NCBI RefSeq assembly: GCF_001578935.1
Contig: NZ_KQ969521.1
Span: 725,663 to 789,662 of the forward strand
DNA length: 64,000 nucleotides
Direction of reading: 5' to 3'
From: Streptococcus oralis
GTDB taxonomy: Bacteria > Bacillota > Bacilli > Lactobacillales > Streptococcaceae
Shown here piece after piece: positions 47,342 through 57,972 of the stretch. The notes beneath the pieces were generated by a model, which saw only the letters and a program-made list of their open reading frames with translations, had not been told where the DNA came from and searched no databases. A program made the position numbers and the translations under genes. Position 1 is the first letter of the stretch; each line of letters begins with the position of its first letter.

Positions 47342-48343
47342 CTACCACTGTAATCCGGCTTCTCTAATTTCTTTCTTGGAAGCGAATTTACCATTTGGTC
47401 TGTGCCATCTTCCGTTTCTATCTCTAAAGTAGCCACCTGAATTTGTTGATTGCGAGTTTGATTCTTGGCTTTCTTCCTGTTCTTGTGCGGCTTGACGAGC
47501 TTTTTCCTGTTCTTCTTTCTTGGCTTTTTCCTCAGCTTCCTTCTTAGCCTTTTCTTCAGCTTCTTTTTTAGCTTTTTCTTCTTTGTTTTCAACTGTATTT
47601 TTAGCCGTACCATCCAAGTAATTGATTTCCGCATTAGCTGAAACATTGTCTAAAACAACATGCGTCACTGAATACTGATCAATCTTTTCTTTACTACCAC
47701 CCAATTTGATTTCCAAGAGTTTGCCATTTTCATCTATTCCCACATACTGCAATTCAATTTGTCTCGGAATCAATTCATCTTTCTGATAGATTGGGGTCAC
47801 CTTGTAGTCAAGATAGTAGTTCGGATGATTGGCCAACCAAGAGTCCAATCGATTTTCATAATAAAGCATGCTACTTTGGTTTTGGTCATCTGTTCCAGAA
47901 TAATTTCCAGCATTGAGCCAGTTAGTCATAGGAACCAGATTCCTTTTTTCATCGTTTAATCCACTAAACTGGTAGCCAATCAGATGACCTCTACTCATCA
48001 ACCAAGCTTCTTTTTTACCATCACCATAAAAGAATTTATAATTGTGCCATCCAACTGGATCATAAGTCAACTTGGACTCTCTCTTCTCAGTTGGCTCATC
48101 ACTGTCCTTAAGTTGAATATGAGCACCCGTTGCGCGTGATTTAGAATCCAATTCCCCAAGTTCTAGCTGCTTTTCATTTTTAAAAGGCAAAAGTCCAGCT
48201 TCTTTAAACAACTTCTCATCAAACTTGATTTGCTTCTGTTCAATTTTTTCTTCTGGGACCTTTGATTCCGCCTTATGTCCAGAACAAGCAACTAGTGTTG
48301 TGATTGAAAGTAAGGCAATGGAGAAGGATAGTAGCTTTTTCAT
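47342..48343 (-). CDS. secreted DNA/RNA non-specific endonuclease lipoprotein
   Basis: A 333-residue lipoprotein with signal LLSITTLVAC (Cys20). The nuclease domain spans about residues 70-235. The beta-beta-alpha metal motif is SRGHLIGYQFSG (His120; the common form is DRGH), with NLVPMTNWLNAG and MLYYENRLD downstream. A Lys/Glu-rich coiled linker of repeated EEKAKKEA units covers about 250-300. A 30-residue C-terminal block has GRWHRPNGKFASKKE. It is related to, but distinct from, EndA. It probably degrades extracellular DNA at the cell surface. Confidence 0.87.
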   Translation of the reverse strand: MKKLLSFSIALLSITTLVACSGHKAESKVPEEKIEQKQIKFDEKLFKEAGLLPFKNEKQLELGELDSKSRATGAHIQLKDSDEPTEKRESKLTYDPVGWHNYKFFYGDGKKEAWLMSRGHLIGYQFSGLNDEKRNLVPMTNWLNAGNYSGTDDQNQSSMLYYENRLDSWLANHPNYYLDYKVTPIYQKDELIPRQIELQYVGIDENGKLLEIKLGGSKEKIDQYSVTHVVLDNVSANAEINYLDGTAKNTVENKEEKAKKEAEEKAKKEAEEKAKKEEQEKARQAAQEQEESQESNSQSTNSGGYFRDRNGRWHRPNGKFASKKEIREAGLQW

Positions 48344-48463
48344 AAAAACCTCCTTTTTATATAGTAATTAGATTAATATCTCCTCTTACATTTTACTATC
48401 ATTTTGTTAATTGTTCAAGACTAAAGAGACTGTTATTATACTATTTCTCCTCCAATGTCCAAA

Positions 48464-48500
48464 ACAAAAACGATAACCACTTTTCAGTAGTTACCGTTGA
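48464..48500 (-). terminator. lytB terminator
   Basis: Minus-strand stem AACGGTAAC / GTTATCGTT with one mismatch, followed by TTTTTGTTTTGG. Confidence 0.7.
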
Positions 48501-48510
48501 GTTCTTTTGA

Positions 48511-50763
48511 TTAGTCTTTCCCACCAAGTTTGCTGTTGATAGTCATCATGATGCTGGCTATCTTCTCACCCCAGTATGGATCAGAAGCATAGCGAACATT
48601 CATTCCAGTTGCTTTATTTCCAAGGTGGTCTCTGCCATAGTCAATGTAATTCTCACGAATCCACTTGGCCGCTCCGAGGATTCCTTTATCCACATTATCA
48701 AAACTCTTGGCTGAGAGATATGGGCTAGTATCATAAGCAGCAATACCAAAGAAGTTGTTCTTATCTCTGGCAATTTGACTGCGACCCCAAGCACTTTCAA
48801 GAGCACTATGCGCCATCAAGTAAAGGGCATTGACACCGTAGCGTTCCTCAGCTTCTTTGAAAGTCGCTCCTTTACCTGCTAGAGGACTATCCTGCAAGTT
48901 CATCAGCGAATACAGTTTATCCAACTCAGCTGCGCTATAATTACTTGGTTCTCTCAAGTTTTTATAAAGGAAAGGATTTTTAATGGTAAAGCCATCAAAG
49001 TGCTCTCCATCAGTTGAGTAGTACTTCTTACCAATAACCATAGCAGATGTGTGTGGAGCTACTTTGATACTCGTATAAGGAGAGAGTTCATGATAGAGGA
49101 ATTTCCCATCACTAGTATAATGAGGGATAAACTCGCTTCCTTCATCCACTGCTGTCAAATCACTTTGATTCATATAGCCAGACAAGCCAGAAATCGAAAC
49201 TGCAAGTCGGCCACCTTTTCGAGTCGAACTATCCAGTGAAACAATGCTTCCTTGGTTAATGTAACTCAAGATTTCTCCAGATGCACTATAGACATAGGCT
49301 GTGATGGGTTTAACTTTGTAATATTTGGTTTTATCCGCGACATGCCATCTACCAGAAGCATCCAAGGTATGACCATCCACAGTTTCATTTCTTGCCATAT
49401 AACCGCCTGATTTAAGGTAGTACCATGATTGGTCGGATGAATCGTAGATTAATTCTTTCTCAGCCATCTTTCCATTTGACTTGAGGTAGAACCAATTGTT
49501 CTTGTACCACACCCACTCACTTGCAGCCATATAACCACCAGATTTGAGATAGTAGTAACCATTATCCCAGAGCCATTCTTTATTGGCATAATTTCCATCA
49601 GAGTTGATATAGAACCAAGAGTTATAATTCTTGTCAAAGAGCCACCCTTTGCCAGCTTTTGCTCCACTACTCGTCACATAACTGCGGTCAATCCACGTTT
49701 CCGTAGAGAGGTAGCCACCAGATTTGAAATGGTAATCCTTGCCTTTGATGGTTTGCCAACCTTTTTCAGCATAGGTTCCGTCAGCCTTCAAGTAAAACCA
49801 AGAATCGTAATTCTTATCAAAGAGCCATTCCGATTTCAGTTTAGCTCCACTTTTAGCAACATAGAAGCGGTCAATCCAGCGCTCGGTAGAAAGATAACCG
49901 CCTGATTTGAAATGGTAATCTTTTTCTTTGATCGTTTCCCAGCCTTTTTCGGCATAGGTTCCGTCTGCTTTCAAGTAAAACCAAGAATCATAATTCTTAT
50001 CAAAGATCCATTCCGATTTCAATTTAGCTCCACTCTTCGCAACATAGAAACGATCAATCCAGCGCTCAGTAGAAAGATAACCGCCTGATTTGAAATGGTA
50101 GTCCTTCCCATCTATAGTTAACCAGCCATTTTCAGCATAGGTACCATCTTGTTGAAGGTAGAACCAACTGCTATAGTTGTCATCATAAATCCAGGCTTGT
50201 TTAACCTTATTACCATTTTCTGATATATAGTTCTTACCAAGCCAAGCATTTTTTAGCATTTTACCTTGTGAATTGATGTAGTATTGATTCTCCCCTTGAG
50301 TGATCCACTCATCTTTGGCCATTTTCCCGCCTTCTTTAAGGTAATATTTTTCCTGACCTTGTTGAATCCACTCATTTTGAGCTTTTTGACCATCCGACTT
50401 GAGATAATACCAGGATTGTTTTTCTTGGTCAAACACCCATTGATTCTTGACCCTAGCACCACTTTCAGTCACATAGTACTGGCCAACCCATGTTTTTGTG
50501 ACTAATTTTCCGGTCTCGTTAAAATAGTAATCCTTACCACCAACTGTCAGCCAGCCGTTCTCAGCTCGATTTCCATCAGCTGTTAAATAAAACCAAGCCT
50601 GTTGCGTTTGGTCAAAGATCCATTGGTTTGTTGCTGGTTTCCCATCTGCTTTGAGGTAGGTCTTTCCTTGCCAAGTTCCCTCTTCTGCTTTTGCTGTCTC
50701 TACTACAGTAAAAAAACACCCCAACAAGCCAGCACTTACTAGGGCCACTTTCCATCGTTTCAT
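48511..50763 (-). CDS. lytB: choline-binding endo-beta-N-acetylglucosaminidase LytB
   Basis: A 750-residue secreted autolysin. A signal peptide is cleaved near AKA-EE (residue 26). About 18 choline-binding repeats (residues 28-470) of the form GW-x-DWYYL-like tie it to phosphocholine on teichoic acids. Next come SH3b-like and linker modules, then a GH73 glucosaminidase at the C-terminus with catalytic Glu656 in SALESAWG and the metal-like SDPYWGEKIA. LytB separates daughter cells at the septum. The repeat zone includes a 183-bp near-identical tandem repeat, making it longer than many pneumococcal alleles. Confidence 0.96.
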   Translation of the reverse strand: MKRWKVALVSAGLLGCFFTVVETAKAEEGTWQGKTYLKADGKPATNQWIFDQTQQAWFYLTADGNRAENGWLTVGGKDYYFNETGKLVTKTWVGQYYVTESGARVKNQWVFDQEKQSWYYLKSDGQKAQNEWIQQGQEKYYLKEGGKMAKDEWITQGENQYYINSQGKMLKNAWLGKNYISENGNKVKQAWIYDDNYSSWFYLQQDGTYAENGWLTIDGKDYHFKSGGYLSTERWIDRFYVAKSGAKLKSEWIFDKNYDSWFYLKADGTYAEKGWETIKEKDYHFKSGGYLSTERWIDRFYVAKSGAKLKSEWLFDKNYDSWFYLKADGTYAEKGWQTIKGKDYHFKSGGYLSTETWIDRSYVTSSGAKAGKGWLFDKNYNSWFYINSDGNYANKEWLWDNGYYYLKSGGYMAASEWVWYKNNWFYLKSNGKMAEKELIYDSSDQSWYYLKSGGYMARNETVDGHTLDASGRWHVADKTKYYKVKPITAYVYSASGEILSYINQGSIVSLDSSTRKGGRLAVSISGLSGYMNQSDLTAVDEGSEFIPHYTSDGKFLYHELSPYTSIKVAPHTSAMVIGKKYYSTDGEHFDGFTIKNPFLYKNLREPSNYSAAELDKLYSLMNLQDSPLAGKGATFKEAEERYGVNALYLMAHSALESAWGRSQIARDKNNFFGIAAYDTSPYLSAKSFDNVDKGILGAAKWIRENYIDYGRDHLGNKATGMNVRYASDPYWGEKIASIMMTINSKLGGKD
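49600..50130 (-). repeat. 183-bp tandem repeat in lytB (about three copies)
   Basis: The unit encodes 61 residues beginning YHFKSGGYLSTERWIDRFYV. Copies are offset by exactly 183 bases (for example the CCTGATTTG segment at 49901 and 50084, and its counterpart at 49718). The two left copies are less alike than the two right ones. Confidence 0.85.
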
Positions 50764-50873
50764 TTAAATGCTCCAATAACGTTTTATAATCCCTATTGTA
50801 ACATAGTTAACCGACGGAAATATTACAAATTGATGAAGATTCTATGTCTTGTTGACGATAAGGAAAGACTAGC

Positions 50874-52622
<1,749 letters not shown>

Positions 52623-52654
52623 GACTTTTCCTCCTTAAATTTAAGGGGACCAGA

Positions 52655-52800
52655 TAAAGAAAAGGCCTTGCATTAGCAAGGCCTCAGTTAAAATCGTACA
52701 AAACGATAGAGCACACTCAAAAAGTCTCCTCTAGAAAATTGTACTATTCTTTTATCTGACACCTTGTGAGTCTCTCTGGACTCCCCTTAAAGGTTAAATT
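52655..52800 (-). promoter_or_regulatory. PyrR-controlled attenuator in front of pyrK-pyrD
   Basis: Minus-strand leader with the PyrR binding loop AGTCCAGAGAGACTCACAAG (about 52763-52783). Downstream is a terminator AAGGCCTTGcattagCAAGGCCT (52663-52684) with a T-run. UMP-bound PyrR would stabilise the binding loop and favour termination. Confidence 0.88.
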
Positions 52801-52806
52801 TGTATT

Positions 52807-52835
52807 AGTATACTCTTTCAAGGAAAAAAAGTCAA
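52807..52835 (-). promoter_or_regulatory. sigma-A promoter of the pyrK-pyrD unit
   Basis: TTGACT (52830-52835), a 17-base spacer and TATACT (52807-52812), minus strand. The -35 lies inside the 3' arm of the gloA terminator. Confidence 0.85.
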
Positions 52836-52863
52836 GTAGAAAACGAACGTTCTACCTGACTTC
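52831..52863 (-). terminator. gloA terminator
   Basis: Stem AGTCAGGTAGAA / TTCTACTTGACT on the minus strand followed by TTTTTTT. Confidence 0.8.
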
Positions 52864-52869
52864 CTGGGA

Positions 52870-53250
52870 TTATTTTTCACGAATGACTTCGACCTTATAG
52901 CCGTCTGGATCCTTGACAAAATAATAGTTTGGTGGATTTCCAGGCAAACCTTTTGGTTCTGTTACTTCATAGCCCTTGGAACTATGTTCTTGATGAAGAG
53001 CCTCAAGGTCAGGTGTGCTGAGAGCGATATGGGCAAAGCCGTCTCCTACCACATAAGGGCCGTGGTCATAGTTATAGGTCAATTCCAACTCGTAGTCATC
53101 ACCCTCAAGTCCTAGATAGACAATGGTGAAAGCATGATCTGGAAAATCTCTGCGACGCAATTCTTTAAATCCAAAAGCATCTTGATAAAAAGCTATTGAT
53201 TTTTCAAGGTTTTCTACTCGCAAGCAAGTGTGTAGCATTTTTGAAGCCAT
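52870..53250 (-). CDS. gloA: lactoylglutathione lyase-like VOC protein (glyoxalase I)
   Basis: A 126-residue VOC-fold protein with the glyoxalase I pattern. Metal ligands are His in MLHTCLRVENLEKSI, Glu in YELELTYNYDHGPY, His in FAHIALS and Glu in GYKVEVI. It detoxifies methylglyoxal with a thiol. The ATG at 53250 has GAGG 8 bases before it; ATGs at 53268 and 53256 are alternatives. Confidence 0.93.
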   Translation of the reverse strand: MASKMLHTCLRVENLEKSIAFYQDAFGFKELRRRDFPDHAFTIVYLGLEGDDYELELTYNYDHGPYVVGDGFAHIALSTPDLEALHQEHSSKGYEVTEPKGLPGNPPNYYFVKDPDGYKVEVIREK

Positions 53251-53347
53251 TTTCATTACCTCTTTCATTTTAATAGTTCTATTATACCTTTATTCAGGAA
53301 AATTTACTAGAAACTTGAACTAGAGTCCTCTTCTCTAAGCTTTCATT

Positions 53348-56119
53348 CTAAGCAGCACTTTTACGATTTTCCTTGCGTATATTGCGAATAAGGAAAAGCA
53401 GGATAAGGATAAAAAGCCCCTCAAGGAAGTAGAACGTAAATTCGCTGTTCATGAGTAGTAAGTCTTTGTAATGATAGTTATTACCGAAAACTGAATTTGG
53501 TGCAAATAGGATCCGGAACAGTCTTCTTAGGAAAATAAAGATCTGCAAGCCATAAATCATAAAAACCTTCTTCACACCAATCATGAAGCCTTGTTCCTTT
53601 GTAAAATAAGACAAGGCAATTCCATTTAACAAGAGGATAACAGTTATAGCCAGTGTTTCATTTCGTAGAATAGTTGGATCAAAGTTATCTAAACGGCTGT
53701 GAATGTAGGGCAACGTTTGAAAGAGTAGGAGCCCCAAGATTGCTGGTATGAAAATTTTCTTCAGAGATGGTGGAAATCCAGGACTAAATCTTGTAAAAGA
53801 CAAGCAAATCACAAGGATTGCAAAAATATGGAAGTAAGCTATGGCAACTCCTGAAATAGTCTGGCTTCGATTTACCAAAGCAGAAAGAAAACCAGCAGAA
53901 AGAAAGATACCGATAGGAATCAGCTTATCCAAAGAATAATCCCATTTCAGCCCCTGACTCACTTGGAAACCATCGATGAAGCTGAAAAATGTAATGAACA
54001 TAAGGGCACCAATGAGACCAAACGGTAAGGATGGAATGACGAGGGTCAATAGCAAGATTAGTAGGAACCATGGATGGGGGCTGTAGTAGAATTTCCGTTT
54101 TTCTCCTCTAGCAGTCACTCCTTCCTCAATCGGTGTTTTCCTCAATTTTAGCATATAGACGTAAAAGAGTGAAAACATACCAGCATGAACCCATGAATTA
54201 TAACCAGGTCGCTCTATAATACTGAGTAGCAAACTCGCAATCGTAAAGAGGCCAGAGAAAATCTGAAGAAACTTATTATTAAATACCTGTCTTTTTTTCC
54301 AATCCAAATAAGAGTGCTTAGCCTTTGGATGACTAAGTTCATAAGCATAAACTGTCATCTCTTCTAGTTTCTGGTCTGTCTCCTCCGTCATCATTTGGGG
54401 AGCCATTTTAGAAGTAGGAAAAGGAGCTAAAACATATCTTAGGAGCTCGCCATCTGTAAAACGATGGTACTCCTTATAGATCTGTTGAAGCAAAATCGTT
54501 AGAATGCGTGGTCTTCCTTTAAAGTAGCTTCTCCACTTCTCCCAATCATTGATATCTTCATCGCTCTTAGTGAGCTTATCCATATAGAGATAACCTTCAT
54601 TGTACCAGTAATCAAAATTTTCTTTTTTATCTAGTGCGTACTCCTCTACTACTGAAGGATAAGAATGGATACTCTTCCAGAAATGAAGTTTTTTCAGGTA
54701 AGGATTTGATTCCTCATCACTGTAACGCTCCACAAATTGGAAAACAAGGGCTAACACTTTCGCATTGGTTAAAGGATAGACGTCCACCTTTTCTAACAAA
54801 TCAAGTAGGAGAGTGTGATCTTTAACTGATTCAAAAAGATATTGCCAATCACGTAAAAGTTTATACTCGTCTTCATAGTGAGCATGGAGCAACTCATAGA
54901 AGGCTGCCTCTACTTCTTCCGGGTTATCTAGAGTGTAATGACTAAAGTCAACGTTTTCTCCCAGCTCCCCTTTTACTTCCTCTAAGTAATCATCCAAGTC
55001 ATTCAAGAGTGGATAATCCTCTTCAAATATGACTTGTCGGTTTTTTTCAAGAATATAGGTTAAAACGGGCACACTCTTGATTATCTGACGATTTTGATTT
55101 ACTTGATCTAAGACCATAAAGCTCAGATAGGGGTGCTTGAAAAAATCTATCCAAGAGCTCAATTGATTTGCTTTGTTAGAATCTTGGAGAATTTCTTGGC
55201 AAAGTTGATAAGAATAATAGAATTCCTCAGTGGCTTCATAGGCGTTTTCAAGCGAACTGCCTTCCTCTTCTGCTATAGCTCTTTTAACTTTCCAATACTT
55301 CAGTTTATAGTAATAGCCCCAGTGTCGGAAGTCAGGTATATAGTCTTCCAGCAAGGGAATGAGGATAGAGAATTGCTCCGGTTTGTTAAAAATATAAACG
55401 TCCATTTCCTCTAAAACGGATTGAACAATGTCCATATCATATTGATACTGATGAAAGAACTGACGCCATAGATGCTCTTGTTCCTCTTGGTTATAACCGT
55501 CATTTCCAACAATACTTTCAATCGCATTTCGGATCAGATAGGTTCCTTCATTATAACCACTAAAGTCAAGAGTAGGCCTTGTTGTTCCTTCTTGCCCACA
55601 GTTCTCTTCATCACCAAACGTTTCAAAGTTGAGGATATTCGTAGCTCTTTCTTCAGAATCTCCATTTAGCTGAACTTCCTCATCGTAGTCACTAAAGTCA
55701 AGGGGGGACTTTTGCTCATTCTCTTCTGATTTAAAGGTTTCAAAGTTAAAGGAATCGCTGGTTTTATCAGTCAATTGCTGATAATCACTGAAATCAAGAC
55801 TAGATGTTTCAGACTCTTCGTTCTCAGTCTTCGTTTCTTCAGTCAAGGTTTCAAAGTTGAGACTAGAGTTAGACTTTTCATTCGCCTCTTCTTCAAGTTC
55901 AGTAGCTTCTTGAGGGTCACTCGCTTTTCTTAGACTATTTTCTGGTCTTGTGTTTCTAGACCTCGCATAAGTCAAGGCTTTTTGGTAAGCTTCAACAATT
56001 TCTTGGTAAATTTCTGGTTGGTCTTCTGGGTGATAGAGCCGAACCAATTCAGCATAACGCCTTCTAATAAGCTTGACGTCAGTCGTTGGCTCTATCCCTA
56101 AAGTTTCCCATATATTCAT
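53348..56119 (-). CDS. membrane J-domain protein, partner of HscC
   Basis: A 923-residue protein. The N-terminal J domain (residues 1-60) carries HPED at 30-33 in place of HPD. A low-complexity acidic linker (about 70-200) alternates LNFET(F/L) with LDFSDY motifs. A helical tetratricopeptide-like middle (about 200-600) is followed by about nine transmembrane segments in the C-terminal third. I infer a membrane-anchored co-chaperone for the Hsp70 gene 13 bases upstream. I know no firm function for this family. A stand-alone DnaJ role is excluded by the lack of zinc and G/F regions. Confidence 0.8.
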   Translation of the reverse strand: MNIWETLGIEPTTDVKLIRRRYAELVRLYHPEDQPEIYQEIVEAYQKALTYARSRNTRPENSLRKASDPQEATELEEEANEKSNSSLNFETLTEETKTENEESETSSLDFSDYQQLTDKTSDSFNFETFKSEENEQKSPLDFSDYDEEVQLNGDSEERATNILNFETFGDEENCGQEGTTRPTLDFSGYNEGTYLIRNAIESIVGNDGYNQEEQEHLWRQFFHQYQYDMDIVQSVLEEMDVYIFNKPEQFSILIPLLEDYIPDFRHWGYYYKLKYWKVKRAIAEEEGSSLENAYEATEEFYYSYQLCQEILQDSNKANQLSSWIDFFKHPYLSFMVLDQVNQNRQIIKSVPVLTYILEKNRQVIFEEDYPLLNDLDDYLEEVKGELGENVDFSHYTLDNPEEVEAAFYELLHAHYEDEYKLLRDWQYLFESVKDHTLLLDLLEKVDVYPLTNAKVLALVFQFVERYSDEESNPYLKKLHFWKSIHSYPSVVEEYALDKKENFDYWYNEGYLYMDKLTKSDEDINDWEKWRSYFKGRPRILTILLQQIYKEYHRFTDGELLRYVLAPFPTSKMAPQMMTEETDQKLEEMTVYAYELSHPKAKHSYLDWKKRQVFNNKFLQIFSGLFTIASLLLSIIERPGYNSWVHAGMFSLFYVYMLKLRKTPIEEGVTARGEKRKFYYSPHPWFLLILLLTLVIPSLPFGLIGALMFITFFSFIDGFQVSQGLKWDYSLDKLIPIGIFLSAGFLSALVNRSQTISGVAIAYFHIFAILVICLSFTRFSPGFPPSLKKIFIPAILGLLLFQTLPYIHSRLDNFDPTILRNETLAITVILLLNGIALSYFTKEQGFMIGVKKVFMIYGLQIFIFLRRLFRILFAPNSVFGNNYHYKDLLLMNSEFTFYFLEGLFILILLFLIRNIRKENRKSAA

Positions 56120-56132
56120 AAGGTCTCCTCTT

Positions 56133-57797
56133 TTATAGTCCTCGCTCTAGGAAGTCTAGATAGTTTGAAAATGATTGATAGAGTTTTGGCAAATGATACA
56201 TAGATGCTTGGCTGACCTCTTCTTCAAATCGTCTAGTTTCAGCCATTAGCTCATCTCTTCTTCTCCCCAAGAGCATACTGTACACGCGATTCGCTTTTTC
56301 AATCAAGAAACGATAAACCTCTGTTTCTTGAGCGTTGATCTTATAGCGAGTCAACTCTGCTTGCTTAGCCTTGATTTCCTTTTCTGTCAGAGTAACACTA
56401 TCTTGGAGAATAACATGACTAAAGACTTCCTGTGTTGAATCAATTTTCACTTCGACATCCAAAATTCCATTTAAATCATAGGTAAATCGAACTGTGAAAC
56501 TTTCATTTACTCTAGTATTAACAGGGACGGGAACTTCTAATTCTCCTAGAAACAGGTTTTGTGATGCCTTCATCATCTCACCTTGATAGACCTTTATCTT
56601 GACTTGACTCTGTCCCAACTCAGCCGTATAGTACTGTTCGATGCGTGAAGCAGGTAGGGTAGAATTTCGCTCAATAATCGGCGAAAAACGGTCTCCAACT
56701 ATCTCAATCCCCAGTGTAAAAGGACAAATATCAGACAGTAATAAATCTCGTATCTCACCCTGCCGTTCTTTTATTCCTGCTAAAAGGGCACAACCTCTCG
56801 CAATCATCCGATCAGGATCATCCGAAACCTGCACCACTTGATTGATACAGTAGGATAAAAAGTCTTGAACCAAGCGGAGTTTCGAAGTCCCCCCCACAAG
56901 AACAAAGTTATCAGATGATACATAGCTATAACGTGCATCCATCAAGGCACGGTCTAAAACAGCCTTAACACGGGCTAGCAGAGGTTGACAAAGCTCATAA
57001 AATCGTTGGTAGCTCAAGTCTAAAGTGTATTCCTGTTCTTGGTCCAGAACCGTCATCTTCACTTCTTCTTTATCATTGAGTTCTAGCTTTATCTTTTCAG
57101 CCTGTACCAGAATTTTGCTATAAAATTCTCGGGAAATCGTATCCTTGGTTAATTGATTGGAGACTAAAAATTCCTCAGTAATAGCCGTAGTGAAGTCTTC
57201 TCCTCCCAAACGATTGTCCCCTGCAATCGACACGATTTCGACGATATTATCAAAAAGCTCCACAACTGAAATGTCTAGAGTTCCACCACCAAAATCGACT
57301 ACAATAAAAGATTGATCTTCTTGGTTTACCATAGATCTTTTAGCAAGAGCCGCTGCGGAAGGTTCATTGATAATCCGATCAATCTGAACTCCTGCAAATT
57401 TCCCTGCTAGTTTGGTCGCATAGCGTTGAGCATCGTTGAAATAGGCTGGTACACTTACAATCACTTCCTCGACCTTTTCTCCAAGATAGGTCTCTGCATC
57501 GTCTACCAACTTTCGAATGATAAAAGAGCTTAATTCTTCAGCCTTATATGCTCGATTTCCTAGCGTCAACTCATGCTTGGTCCCCATAAAACGCTTGAAC
57601 TGAGAAACCGTCTTATCTGGGTGGGTCACCAAGCGTTCCTTGGCAATTTTTCCAACTATAATCTCATCATTGTCATCTAAAGCCACAACAGATGGAGTCA
57701 AATACTCACCAAAAGCATTGGGAATCAGCTTGACCTGGCCATCTTGGTATACCCCTACTAATGAATTAGTCGTTCCTAAATCAATACCTACTATCAT
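56133..57797 (-). CDS. hscC: Hsp70 chaperone of the HscC type
   Basis: A 554-residue Hsp70, shorter than DnaK (about 610), with a full ATPase domain (MIVGIDLGTTNSLVGVYQ, VVDFGGGTLDISVVE, NEPSAAALAKRS, FVLVGGTSKL) and a shortened substrate-binding lid. The closest well-known parallel is HscC, a DnaK-like chaperone that works with its own J proteins. It lies 13 bases upstream of the membrane J-domain gene, so the two form a bicistron. A palindrome covers its -10 box. Confidence 0.88.
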   Translation of the reverse strand: MIVGIDLGTTNSLVGVYQDGQVKLIPNAFGEYLTPSVVALDDNDEIIVGKIAKERLVTHPDKTVSQFKRFMGTKHELTLGNRAYKAEELSSFIIRKLVDDAETYLGEKVEEVIVSVPAYFNDAQRYATKLAGKFAGVQIDRIINEPSAAALAKRSMVNQEDQSFIVVDFGGGTLDISVVELFDNIVEIVSIAGDNRLGGEDFTTAITEEFLVSNQLTKDTISREFYSKILVQAEKIKLELNDKEEVKMTVLDQEQEYTLDLSYQRFYELCQPLLARVKAVLDRALMDARYSYVSSDNFVLVGGTSKLRLVQDFLSYCINQVVQVSDDPDRMIARGCALLAGIKERQGEIRDLLLSDICPFTLGIEIVGDRFSPIIERNSTLPASRIEQYYTAELGQSQVKIKVYQGEMMKASQNLFLGELEVPVPVNTRVNESFTVRFTYDLNGILDVEVKIDSTQEVFSHVILQDSVTLTEKEIKAKQAELTRYKINAQETEVYRFLIEKANRVYSMLLGRRRDELMAETRRFEEEVSQASMYHLPKLYQSFSNYLDFLERGL

Positions 57798-57823
57798 CTT
57801 CTTCTAACTCCAAATCTTTTTTA

Positions 57824-57849
57824 GATATTCCTATTATACAGGAAATATC
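57824..57849 (-). promoter_or_regulatory. hscC promoter inside an inverted repeat
   Basis: GATATTCC (57824-57831) and GGAAATATC (57841-57849) face each other around the -10 box TATAAT at 57833-57838 (preceded by TG). One extra base in one arm. It looks like an operator over the promoter. Confidence 0.6.
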
Positions 57850-57904
57850 CTATTTTCTTTGAAAAAATCTGTCATTTACTCTTTAAAATAGAAAATCGTT
57901 TAAG

Positions 57905-57962
57905 GAAAATAAAAAAGTTTCACCCTACTCTTGCGGTAAAAATCACGAGAGTAAGAATGAAA
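57905..57962 (-). terminator. rplT terminator
   Basis: A long stem GTTTCA..CTTACTCT / AGAGTAGGGTGAAAC on the minus strand followed by TTTTTTATTTTCC. Confidence 0.85.
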
Positions 57963-57972
57963 CAGTTTGTCA

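Noticed and set aside
47281..47646. A 121-residue lysine-rich open frame on the minus strand in a second frame of the nuclease gene
   Set aside because: It is made by the KKK/EEE-rich repeat of the real gene read in another frame; no ribosome site, and the low-complexity content follows from the repeat.
47342..48343. Calling this nuclease EndA, the competence DNA-entry nuclease
   Set aside because: It is a lipoprotein with SRGH and a repeat linker, unlike EndA, which is a membrane-anchored DRGH protein at another locus.
49600..50130. The regular repeats in lytB as a CRISPR array
   Set aside because: Units are 183 bases with no unique spacers and encode choline-binding repeats in frame.
53348..56119. 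Calling the J-domain protein DnaJ
   Set aside because: It lacks the G/F region, the zinc finger and a normal HPD motif, and has a multi-span membrane region.
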